Shown one piece after another: positions 1 to 6,092 of a stretch of DNA of 6,771 nt. Positions within the stretch are counted from its first letter, which is position 1, and each line of letters opens with the position of its first letter. Position numbers and translations under genes: made by a program. Origin of the DNA: Solirubrobacteraceae bacterium. Lineage in GTDB: Bacteria > Actinomycetota > Thermoleophilia > Solirubrobacterales > Solirubrobacteraceae. The stretch is from contig JASLHP010000405.1 in NCBI GenBank assembly GCA_030149625.1, positions 1-6,771 of the forward strand, written 5' to 3'. Under the pieces are notes generated by a model that was not told the origin of the DNA, did not search any database, and was given only the letters and a program-made list of their open reading frames with translations.

Positions 1-1085
1 GAGGCGACGGCCTGCATGGCGGCCTCGGGGGCGCGGTTCTCGCCGAAGCCCATGCCGATCCCAAGCAGTGCGTTGCCCGCCTCGGACATGATCGTGCGCA
101 CGTCCGCGAAGTCGAGGTTGATGAGCCCGGGAAGCGTTACGAGGTCCGAGATGCCCTGCACTCCCTGGCGCAGCACGTCGTCGGCGACGCGAAACGCCTC
201 GACCATCGCCGTCTGCCTGTCGAGCACACCGAGGAGCCGGTCGTTGGGCACCACGATCAGCGTGTCGACCTCGTCCGCCAGCGCGTTCACGCCGCGCTCC
301 GCCTGCTCGCCACGACGCGTGCCCTCGAAGCCGAACGGCTTGGTCACGATCGCGACCGTCAGCGCGCCGATTTCGCGCGAGATGCGCGCGACGACCGGGG
401 CCGCGCCCGTGCCTGTGCCGCCGCCGGCGCCGGCCGCGATGAAGATCATGTCCGAGCCCTTCAGCAGCGCCTTCATGCGGTCGTAGTCCTCCATCGCCGC
501 CTGACGCCCGACGTTGGCGTCCGAGCCCGAGCCGAGACCGCGGGTCAGCTCCGCGCCGATGTGCAGCGTGATGTCGGCGGTTGACTGCTGCAGCGACTGC
601 ACGTCGGTGTTGACGGCGACGAACTCGATCCCCTCGACCTCCGCCTCGACCATGCGGTTGACGGCGTTGACGCCGGCGCCGCCGACGCCGACGACGCGGA
701 TCACCGGCTGCCCGCTGCTCGCCGGCGAGCTCGCCGGAAGCGGACGCGCGTAGTCGTCGATCACCCTGCGTCCCGGCAGCGGCCCGTCCATCATGTTCTC
801 GGGTATCTCGGAGGAGAAGACGTGGCGCAGGCGCTCCTGCGGCGAGGGCACATGGGCCTCCTCGCGCGACTCGACCAGCGGCGAGGCGCTCAGCGCCGGA
901 TGCGGCAGCCCGGTCTCGCGAGGGTGCGTCGCTGGCGCGTAGGCACCCGCCTCGCTCGCCGGCCGCGACTCAGGCAGCGCGGCTGCGCGCTCGGGCTGCT
1001 CCGCCGGGCTCTCGCCATCTTCGGTCTTGCGAAACAGCGCCGCCAGCGGCCCTTCGCGCATGCTCGCGCGTTTAGCATTGGCCAT
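1..1085 (-). CDS. ftsZ: Cell division GTPase FtsZ with long N-terminal extension (3' end outside window)
   Basis: Tubulin-like GTPase that polymerises at midcell into the Z ring. Translation from the ATG at 1085 gives 361 codons before the window ends, so the last part of the GTPase fold, the linker and the C-terminal tail are missing. The GTPase core starts near residue 128 (VIRVVGVGGAGVNAVNRM). The tubulin signature GAGGGTGTG lies at residues 219-227 and the T7 loop NLDFAD, with its catalytic Asp residues, at 323-328, so GTP binding and hydrolysis look intact. Residues 1 to about 125 are an Ala/Pro/Glu-rich, probably disordered extension; most bacterial FtsZ proteins have only about 10-30 residues there. 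The start is supported by a perfect AGGAGG 9 nt upstream and by an unbroken frame into the core. The gene overlaps the end of parA by 14 nt, which suggests translational coupling. It may be a second FtsZ rather than the one in the usual division/cell-wall cluster; that is inference. Confidence 0.94.
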   Translation of the reverse strand, partial: MANAKRASMREGPLAALFRKTEDGESPAEQPERAAALPESRPASEAGAYAPATHPRETGLPHPALSASPLVESREEAHVPSPQERLRHVFSSEIPENMMDGPLPGRRVIDDYARPLPASSPASSGQPVIRVVGVGGAGVNAVNRMVEAEVEGIEFVAVNTDVQSLQQSTADITLHIGAELTRGLGSGSDANVGRQAAMEDYDRMKALLKGSDMIFIAAGAGGGTGTGAAPVVARISREIGALTVAIVTKPFGFEGTRRGEQAERGVNALADEVDTLIVVPNDRLLGVLDRQTAMVEAFRVADDVLRQGVQGISDLVTLPGLINLDFADVRTIMSEAGNALLGIGMGFGENRAPEAAMQAVA

Positions 1086-1839
1086 TGGTTAGAACCTCCT
1101 GCGCGAGTTGGCGGTAGGACTGTGCGGCGACGCCGTCCGGCTCGTACTTCAGCACCGACATGCCCTTCACCGGCGCCTCTGCGAAACGAACGGTCTTGCG
1201 AATGCGCGAGGCGAACACGCGGTCGCCGAAGTTTTCCTCGAGGATCTCGATCGCCTCCTTCGCGTGGATCGTGCGCGAGTCCACCAATGTCGGCAGGATA
1301 CCCTCGATGTCAACGCCCGGATTGAGGTTCTCGCGGATCATCGCGAGCGTGTTCTGCAGCTGGATCAATCCGCGCATCGACAGATACTCGCACTGGACGG
1401 GGACGATCACCTTGTCGGCCGCGGTCAGCGCGTTGATCGTCAGCAGCCCGAGGCTCGGCGGCGTGTCGATGCAGATGAAGTCGTAGTCCTCGAGAATCGG
1501 TTCGAAGGCCTTCTGCAGCGAGCGCTCGCGCCCAATCATCGTCGACATCGCGATCTCGGCGCCCGCGAGGTCGATCGACGCGCAAGCGACGTCGATCTCG
1601 CGCTTGCGCACGACCTCGCGGATCGAGACCTTGTGCACGAGCACGTCATACATCGACTGCTCGAGCGTGTCCGGGTCGATCCCCTGCGACATCGTCAGGT
1701 TGCCCTGCGGGTCCATGTCCACGCACAGCACGCGGTGACCCTCCTCCGCAAACGCGGCGGCGAGGTTCAGCGTCGTCGTCGTCTTGGCCACGCCGCCCTT
1801 CTGGTTGGCGAACGCGATGACCTTTGCCTTGCCTTCCAC
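1072..1839 (-). CDS. parA: ParA/Soj-family ATPase
   Basis: Deviant-Walker ATPase of 255 residues that in this family dimerises on ATP, binds DNA non-specifically and positions cargo such as chromosomes, plasmids or protein clusters. Visible motifs are the Walker A box KGGVAKTT (residues 14-21, signature lysine K14, catalytic K19), Walker A' DMDPQGN (41-47) and DTPPS (125-129). The segment IRKTVRFAEAP (213-223) matches the basic DNA-binding stretch of Soj. There is no N-terminal HTH, so it is the short chromosomal type. The start is taken as GTG at 1839, five bases after GGAG and directly before the family N-terminus; the open frame further upstream (to 2046) has low-complexity Arg/Ser sequence and runs antisense into the divergent gene. 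No parB is in the window. The downstream partner is ftsZ, overlapping by 14 nt, so the cargo could be divisional. That role is inferred; MinD-like placement of a division protein is one possibility. Confidence 0.93.
   Translation of the reverse strand: MEGKAKVIAFANQKGGVAKTTTTLNLAAAFAEEGHRVLCVDMDPQGNLTMSQGIDPDTLEQSMYDVLVHKVSIREVVRKREIDVACASIDLAGAEIAMSTMIGRERSLQKAFEPILEDYDFICIDTPPSLGLLTINALTAADKVIVPVQCEYLSMRGLIQLQNTLAMIRENLNPGVDIEGILPTLVDSRTIHAKEAIEILEENFGDRVFASRIRKTVRFAEAPVKGMSVLKYEPDGVAAQSYRQLAQEVLTNGQC
1095..1100 (-). promoter_or_regulatory. Strong Shine-Dalgarno site for ftsZ
   Basis: The minus strand reads AGGAGG followed by nine bases and the ftsZ ATG at 1085. It lies inside the last codons of parA. 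It fixes the ftsZ start, showing that the long N-terminal extension is translated, and it suggests ribosomes can load on ftsZ as they finish parA. Confidence 0.85.
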
Positions 1840-1928
1840 GGTGGCTCCGATACTCGATTGAGGGAAACCCGTCCGGTGGGTATTCGCATAGCGATGGGCG
1901 ATTCCTGCATGGTGACTACGATCCCGAG
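1840..1928. promoter_or_regulatory. Divergent intergenic region between parA and the Get3-like ATPase gene
   Basis: This 89-bp gap must hold the start signals for both genes. On the plus strand TACGAT (1917-1922) fits the TANNNT form of an actinobacterial -10 box and ends six bases before the ATG at 1929. No Shine-Dalgarno precedes that ATG, which fits a leaderless mRNA. A second, weaker plus-strand option is TTGAGG (1858-1863), 17 bases, TATTCG (1881-1886). I see no convincing -10/-35 pair for parA. The assignments are pattern matches only. Confidence 0.4.
1884..1894. promoter_or_regulatory. Perfect 11-bp inverted repeat, possible operator
   Basis: TCGC-ATA-GCGA sits near the middle of the parA/Get3-like divergent region. 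It is followed by a 7-bp-spaced direct repeat of GCGAT (1891-1895 and 1898-1902). The position suits a shared operator, but the element is short and could arise by chance in GC-rich DNA. Confidence 0.25.
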
Positions 1929-3062
1929 ATGACCGAGACGAGCGAGGGAGCATCGCCGCCGAGGCTGGCGGAGCGCCTGCGCGACAAGCGCGTGCTCGTG
2001 TGCGTCGGCGCCGGTGGCGTCGGCAAGACGACGACGTCGGCCGCACTCGCGCTCGGGCTGGCGCAGCGGGGAAAGAAGGTCGCCGTGGTCACGATCGACC
2101 CCGCCCGCCGCCTGGCCGCGGCGCTCGGGCTGGCCGAGCTGCCGTCCGAGCCGCGCCGGATCGAGCCGGCGCTGTTCGCCGCTCACGAGATCCGTGTCGA
2201 GGGCGAGCTGTGGGCGCTGATGCTCGACGCCAAGCGCACGTTCGACGAGCTGATCGCGCAGCTCGCGCCCGGGGAGCGCGAGCGCGAGGAGATCCTCGCG
2301 AATCCCGTCTATGGCGAGCTCTCGACAGCGATCGCCGGCTCGCATGAGCTCAGCGCGATCGCCAAGCTTTACGAGCTGCACGAGGAGCATGAGTTCGACG
2401 CGATCGTGCTCGACACGCCGCCGTCGCGCAACGCACTGGACTTCCTCGACGCGCCGGGGCGCATGCTCGGCTTCCTCGAGGGACGCGCGCTGCAGGTCTT
2501 TCTAGGTCCCAGCGGGCTGACCGCGCGTCTGTTCGGGCGGGGCACCGCGCTCGTGTTCTCGATCTTCGCGCGTGTCACGGGCGTGGACATGCTCGCCGAG
2601 CTCTCGCGCTTCTTTCGCTCGCTGACCGGTGTGATCGACGGCTTCGGCGAGCGCACGCGCGAGGTCGCGAAGTTGCTGCGCGAGCCACAGACGAGCTTCC
2701 TGATCGTCACATCGCCCGAGCCCGAGCCGGCGCAGGAGGCCGAGTTCCTGCTCGCGCGGCTCGCCGCCAAGGACATGCCCGTGGGCGAGCTGATCGTCAA
2801 CCGCGTGCACACGCACGGCCTCGACGGACACTCCGTGGACGAGGTGGCCGAGCTTTTGGCGCCGGCCCTGGGCGAGCGCCTGGCCGCGCGCGTCGCCGCC
2901 AATCTCGCGGACTTCGACGTGCTGGTCGAGCGTGATCGCGCGACGATCGAGCACCTGTCCAAAGCCGCGGGAGCGCGCCGGCCGATCGTGGTCGCGCACC
3001 TAGATGAAGACGTCCAGGATCTCCTGGGCCTGGCTCGCATCGCCGAGCAGCTGTTCGACTGA
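1929..3062 (+). CDS. ArsA/Get3-like ATPase (mycobacterial Rv3680/BagB type)
   Basis: SIMIBI-class ATPase of 377 residues. Visible motifs are a P-loop GAGGVGKTT (residues 27-35), the switch I region TIDPARRL (55-62) and LDTPPSRNALDFLDAP (161-176). These last two stretches closely match the actinobacterial Rv3680 group. ArsA and Get3 proteins normally have GKGGVGKT; here the signature lysine is Ala28, while the catalytic Walker lysine K33 is kept. The middle region (about 180-235) is hydrophobic and helical, like the client-binding part of Get3 homologues. Nothing nearby suggests arsenic resistance, so an arsenite pump role is unlikely. In mycobacteria this type pairs with an adjacent partner that keeps the lysine (Rv3679, BagA); no such partner is in the window. 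The ATG at 1929 is chosen because it gives the usual short N-terminus; upstream in-frame sequence crosses parA's start region. The 3' end overlaps the next gene tail-to-tail by 63 bp. Confidence 0.9.
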   Translation: MTETSEGASPPRLAERLRDKRVLVCVGAGGVGKTTTSAALALGLAQRGKKVAVVTIDPARRLAAALGLAELPSEPRRIEPALFAAHEIRVEGELWALMLDAKRTFDELIAQLAPGEREREEILANPVYGELSTAIAGSHELSAIAKLYELHEEHEFDAIVLDTPPSRNALDFLDAPGRMLGFLEGRALQVFLGPSGLTARLFGRGTALVFSIFARVTGVDMLAELSRFFRSLTGVIDGFGERTREVAKLLREPQTSFLIVTSPEPEPAQEAEFLLARLAAKDMPVGELIVNRVHTHGLDGHSVDEVAELLAPALGERLAARVAANLADFDVLVERDRATIEHLSKAAGARRPIVVAHLDEDVQDLLGLARIAEQLFD

Positions 3063-4355
3063 GCCCCGCGGCGGGCTCTGCTCGATCGCCGGCTCCTCCG
3101 GCGTCGCCGTCAGCAGCTGGTCGGCGAGGCCGACCAGGTTCGGCTCGAGATGACCGCAGATGACGTCCCTGAGCAGCGCGCGCAGATGGTCGGACATGTC
3201 CTGTGCAAGCTCGCGCTGGGCGCCACGCGAGCGCTCCGCGTGCGCGCCGGCGCTGCCGAGCATCGCCTCGCGCTCGAGCGCCAGCGCCGCAAGCGCACGC
3301 TCCGTGAGCTCGGCCCGACGATCGGGCGTCGCGCACAGCGCCGCCAGGCGCGCCGGCAGCAGCCCGCTGTCCGGGCCCTCGGGCTCCAGCAGCACGCGCA
3401 GCGCAAGCAGATGATCGGTCAGCGCCTCGATCCAGCGCTCGCGCTCGCAGCCGAGCTCGAAGCGCCTGAGCGCCCAAGCCAGCTCGTTGCCGTACGGCGC
3501 GCGACGCGAGACGAGGTTGCAGAAGGCACGCAGCTCGTCCTCCTGCTCGGCCGAGACGACGAGCATCCCGTGTGGACGCCCGCCCGCGCCGAGCGCGAGC
3601 GGTTTCCACCTGCCGTCAGCGACGCGCGCCCACGCGAGCGCGCCGAGCGTCACACGCCCGTCGCCGAACAGCCGCAGCGCACGCAGCAGATCCTTGAGGA
3701 TCTCGCGCCCACCGGCGATCGCCTCGCCAGGGTCGTCCTCGTCGGCGCTGAGCAAAACGACGAGGTGCTCCTGCGGGCCATCGCCGCCGGCGAGCAGCGC
3801 TCCCTCCGGCAATCCTTCGAGGGTCTCGGGCTGCGCGATCGTCAGACCACTCGTCAGCGCAAGCTCCGCGGAGCCGATCGCGAGCCCGTGCAGGGTCGCG
3901 ACCAGCATCGTCTGCCCCGCGACGGCGAGCGCCGAGCGCTCGATGCGCTCGAGCGCCGCGCGCACACGCTCTGGACGCAGCTCGAAGTCGGTCTGTTCCT
4001 CGAACGCGTCTCGCAGGAGAGCGAGCAGCGCGGCGCGCGCGCGTGAGCGAGCGTCGCCGCGTGTCGGCTCGGCGTTCACGTTCGCGAGATAGCGTTCGAG
4101 ACCGTCGAAGCTCGTCAGCAGGCTCACCGCGGGCGCATGGCTAGCGAGCCGTTCGAGCTGCGCGGCGCGCTCGAGGATGAACTCGCCCGTGAGCGCCCGG
4201 TAGCAGTACAGCGCGGCGGCGCTCGCGCCCCTGCGTGTCCGCTGCGATTCGAGCGCAAACCGGACCTCGGCGCCGGCGCTCACCTCAGCCGTGAGATGCG
4301 CGGACGCTGCCTCCAGGAACTCGGTCAGCGTCGCTTGCAGCGCGAGCAGGTTCAT
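3000..4355 (-). CDS. Uncharacterised 451-residue protein with a possible degenerate HEPN (Apea-like) C-terminal domain
   Basis: I do not recognise this gene by name. The product is 451 residues, soluble and rich in Ala, Leu, Arg and Glu, with no signal peptide or membrane segment. Residues 1-160 are mostly helical; about 165-275 are mixed, including a hydrophobic strand (HLVVLLSADED, 197-207). Residues 276-410 are helical and read like an Apea-type HEPN domain: an AWALRRFELGCER entry helix (293-305), then HLLALRVLLEPEG where the family has an 'IALEALL.EG' pattern. The family RNase motif 'RSKIVHG' appears eroded to EREAMLG (361-367), so catalysis looks unlikely. R396 and H402 also have R-x5-H spacing, but in the wrong helix. 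Antisense frames are long, but this frame gives the coherent amphipathic pattern and fits the gene order. The ATG at 4355 lacks a clear Shine-Dalgarno. The domain assignment is tentative; that it is a real gene is much firmer. Confidence 0.8.
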   Translation of the reverse strand: MNLLALQATLTEFLEAASAHLTAEVSAGAEVRFALESQRTRRGASAAALYCYRALTGEFILERAAQLERLASHAPAVSLLTSFDGLERYLANVNAEPTRGDARSRARAALLALLRDAFEEQTDFELRPERVRAALERIERSALAVAGQTMLVATLHGLAIGSAELALTSGLTIAQPETLEGLPEGALLAGGDGPQEHLVVLLSADEDDPGEAIAGGREILKDLLRALRLFGDGRVTLGALAWARVADGRWKPLALGAGGRPHGMLVVSAEQEDELRAFCNLVSRRAPYGNELAWALRRFELGCERERWIEALTDHLLALRVLLEPEGPDSGLLPARLAALCATPDRRAELTERALAALALEREAMLGSAGAHAERSRGAQRELAQDMSDHLRALLRDVICGHLEPNLVGLADQLLTATPEEPAIEQSPPRGSVEQLLGDASQAQEILDVFI

Positions 4356-4412
4356 GCTGCGCTGAATTCGCGCTGATCGAGCGCGCTCCTGCCCGGCGCA
4401 CTCGCGCTTGCA

Positions 4413-4433
4413 GCCCGCGCCGCGGCGGCGGGC
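4413..4433 (-). terminator. GC-rich hairpin just after the HxlR-family gene
   Basis: Six-base arms GCCCGC (4413-4418) and GCGGGC (4428-4433) pair perfectly around a 9-base loop that can itself pair. It begins two bases after the regulator's stop codon. There is no T-tract, so it is not a classical intrinsic terminator; it could be an attenuating or U-less terminator or an mRNA-end stabiliser. Confidence 0.35.
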
Positions 4434-4434
4434 G

Positions 4435-4818
4435 CTATGCGACTGCCAGCGCCTGCTTGGCGACGGCCTCGGCGACCTGCGACGCGTCGCCGGACCGCTC
4501 CGCGCACTCGGCGCCCAGCCAGTCTTCCCCGTAGGCGCGCATGTCGTCGATGATCGGCAGCAGCGCGCGACCCTTCTCCGTCAGCGCATACTCGACCCGC
4601 GGCGGCACCTCGCCGAAGGTCTGTCGCTCGACGATCCCCTGGTCCTCCAGCGCGCGCAGCCGCAGCGACAGCGTGCGTGGGCTGATGCCGGCAAGCGAGC
4701 GTTCGAGCTCGCAGAATCGCGAACGGCCCTCCGCCAGATCGCGTACGAGCAACAACGTCCACTTGCCGCACACGATCTCAGCGGTCATGCACACCGGACA
4801 GGTCTCATCGACGGCCAT
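4435..4818 (-). CDS. HxlR-family winged-helix transcriptional regulator
   Basis: Small DNA-binding repressor or activator of 127 residues. The family pattern is clear: an N-terminal CPV followed by VCGKWTLLLVRDL (residues 16-28), the recognition region GISPRTLSLRLRALEDQGIVER (44-65) read in family order, and the wing VPPRVEYALTEKGRAL (71-86). It has five cysteines (7, 10, 17, 36, 105). C7 is the position used for thiol sensing in some members such as HypR; C10 makes a CPVC pair and C17 replaces the usual glycine before GKW. The start ATG at 4818 gives the normal short N-terminus and follows AAAGG by five bases; a longer frame to 4935 would overlap pilT with low-complexity sequence. It lies 52 nt after pilT and 79 nt before the HEPN-like gene. 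Its target is not evident; autoregulation is plausible from the palindrome just upstream. Confidence 0.92.
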   Translation of the reverse strand: MAVDETCPVCMTAEIVCGKWTLLLVRDLAEGRSRFCELERSLAGISPRTLSLRLRALEDQGIVERQTFGEVPPRVEYALTEKGRALLPIIDDMRAYGEDWLGAECAERSGDASQVAEAVAKQALAVA

Positions 4819-4828
4819 CTGAGCCTTT

Positions 4829-4845
4829 ACTTTACCAACTGAAGT
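4829..4845. promoter_or_regulatory. Imperfect palindrome upstream of the HxlR-family gene, candidate operator
   Basis: ACTTTACCAACTGAAGT has matching arms ACTT/AAGT plus one inner pair. It sits in the only AT-rich patch of the 52-bp gap between pilT and the regulator, 11 bp before the start codon. HxlR proteins often bind short AGT/ACT-armed palindromes near their own genes, so autoregulation is a reasonable guess. TAAAGT on the minus strand (4829-4834) could also serve as a -10 box, though no -35 partner is visible. Confidence 0.35.
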
Positions 4846-4870
4846 GCTGGCCGTCGGCGCCAGCGTGCGG

Positions 4871-6025
4871 CTAGGCGGTCGCGAGCGACGGCTTGGTGTC
4901 GGCGTCGCCGCGATTCGCCTCGGCGGCGGCGACATCCTCCATCGTCGTGCCTCGACGCCCTTCGGCCTGCATCAGCAGCTTGAAGTCGTGAGGGCTGGAC
5001 GCGACGCGCATCGCGTCCTCGAACGTCACGCGACCGGCCTGCACGTGCCCGTACAGGGCTTGGTCGAAGGTCTGCATTCCGTAATAGCCGCCCGAGGTGA
5101 TCACCTCGACGAGCTTGCCCGTCTGCGACGGGTCGACGATCATGTCGCGCACGCGTCCGGTCATGCGCAGGATCTCGCACACGGCGACGCGACCGCCGTC
5201 AGCGCCGGGTACGAGCCGCTGCGAGATCACGCCCTTGACCGTGCCGGCGATCATGCTGCGCGCCTGGCCGTGCTGATGAGGCGGGAAGAAGTCGAGCATG
5301 CGGTTGATCGACTCGGTCGCATCGACCGTGTGGATCGTCGAGAGCACGAGATGCCCGGTCTCGGCGGCCGACAGAGCCGTCTGCACGGTCTCCTCGTCGC
5401 GCATCTCGCCGACGAGGATCACGTCCGGGTCCTGACGCAGCACGCGGCGCAGCGCGCGCTTGAAGGAGGCGGTGTCCATGCCGACCTCGCGCTGGTTGAT
5501 GACCGAGCGCTTGTCGGCGTGCACGAACTCGATCGGGTCCTCGATCGTGACGATGTGCTTGCTCATCGTCTGGTTCATGTGATCGATCATGGCTGCCAGC
5601 GTCGTTGACTTGCCCGAGCCGGTGGTGCCCGTCAGCAGCACGATCCCGCGCTCCTCCTCGGCCAGTTCGCGAACGACCGGCGGCAGTGCCAGCTCGTCGA
5701 TCGTGCTGATGCGGTGGGGAATCGCGCGACACGCCATCGAGATCACGCCGCGCTGTTGGAAGGCGTTGATGCGGTAGCGCGCGACGCCCTCGATTTCGAA
5801 CGAGAAGTCGACCTCGTGCTCTTGCCCGAACTCCGCGAGCTTGATCTCATCGCTGAGCAGCGCTCGCAGCGCGCTCTCGGTGTCCTCGGCGCTGAGCGAT
5901 GAGGCGCCCTGGTCGATCCCGAGCTCGCCGTTCACGCGATACAGCGGCGCCGAATCGACCTTTAGGTGCAGGTCGGAGCCGCCTTTCTCGACGAGCTCTC
6001 GCAGCGCGGCCTTGACGTCGAACAT
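4871..6025 (-). CDS. pilT: Type IV pilus retraction ATPase PilT
   Basis: Hexameric cytoplasmic ATPase that drives pilus depolymerisation for twitching, adhesion or DNA uptake. The 384-residue product has an N-terminal PAS-like domain opening with the family pattern GGSDLHLKVDSAP (15-27). The RecA-like domain follows: Walker A GTTGSGKSTT (133-142), Asp box TIEDPIEFVH (160-169), Walker B DVILVGEMRD (201-210, E207 catalytic) and His box GHLVLSTIHT (224-233). VRDMI (292-296) and GMQTFDQALYG (316-326) are the expected PilT C-terminal elements, which favours PilT over the assembly ATPase PilB (usually over 500 residues). A tail of about 30 residues after 355 looks disordered. The ATG at 6025 gives the normal N-terminus; the ribosome site is weak (AGAAG). 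No other pilus gene is in the window, so the apparatus would be encoded elsewhere. It lies 67 nt after the sigma factor gene on the same strand. Confidence 0.96.
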   Translation of the reverse strand: MFDVKAALRELVEKGGSDLHLKVDSAPLYRVNGELGIDQGASSLSAEDTESALRALLSDEIKLAEFGQEHEVDFSFEIEGVARYRINAFQQRGVISMACRAIPHRISTIDELALPPVVRELAEEERGIVLLTGTTGSGKSTTLAAMIDHMNQTMSKHIVTIEDPIEFVHADKRSVINQREVGMDTASFKRALRRVLRQDPDVILVGEMRDEETVQTALSAAETGHLVLSTIHTVDATESINRMLDFFPPHQHGQARSMIAGTVKGVISQRLVPGADGGRVAVCEILRMTGRVRDMIVDPSQTGKLVEVITSGGYYGMQTFDQALYGHVQAGRVTFEDAMRVASSPHDFKLLMQAEGRRGTTMEDVAAAEANRGDADTKPSLATA

Positions 6026-6092
6026 GTCTTCTGATCGGCAATCGCGTCGCCCGGCTTGAGCGGCGCGGGCGGGCCTGGACGAAAGCCTCGCG

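Noticed and set aside
1072..1839. Plasmid or chromosome partition locus (parAB-parS)
   Set aside because: No parB and no 16-bp parS-like palindrome seen; the partner gene is ftsZ.
1108..1932. Long plus-strand reading frame opposite parA
   Set aside because: The opposite strand encodes an unmistakable ParA with all motifs; this product is Arg/His/Asp-rich and has no recognisable pattern.
1840..2046. Possible 69-residue N-terminal extension of ParA upstream of the GTG at 1839
   Set aside because: The sequence is low-complexity Arg/Ser/Ala, runs antisense through the start of the Get3-like gene, and the family N-terminus begins exactly at the GTG, which has a GGAG site.
2369..3040. Minus-strand reading frame opposite the Get3-like ATPase
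   Set aside because: Ser/Arg-rich shadow of a gene with clear P-loop and DTPPS motifs on the other strand.
3150..4046. Long plus-strand reading frame opposite the HEPN-like gene
   Set aside because: It is Arg/Gln/Ala-rich without any family motif, has no ribosome site, and such open antisense frames are expected in very GC-rich coding DNA.
3000..4355. HEPN-based anti-phage or toxin-antitoxin system
   Set aside because: The RNase motif appears lost, no antitoxin or nucleotidyltransferase gene is adjacent, and the neighbours are housekeeping genes with no sign of mobility.
4819..4935. Longer start for the HxlR regulator
   Set aside because: It would overlap the 3' end of pilT by 65 nt and add Pro/Arg/Ser-rich residues not typical of the family; the ATG at 4818 gives the usual N-terminus.
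6026..6092. Terminator between the sigma factor gene and pilT
   Set aside because: Only a weak GCCCG/CGGGC pairing is visible and there is no T-tract, so I cannot support a terminator.
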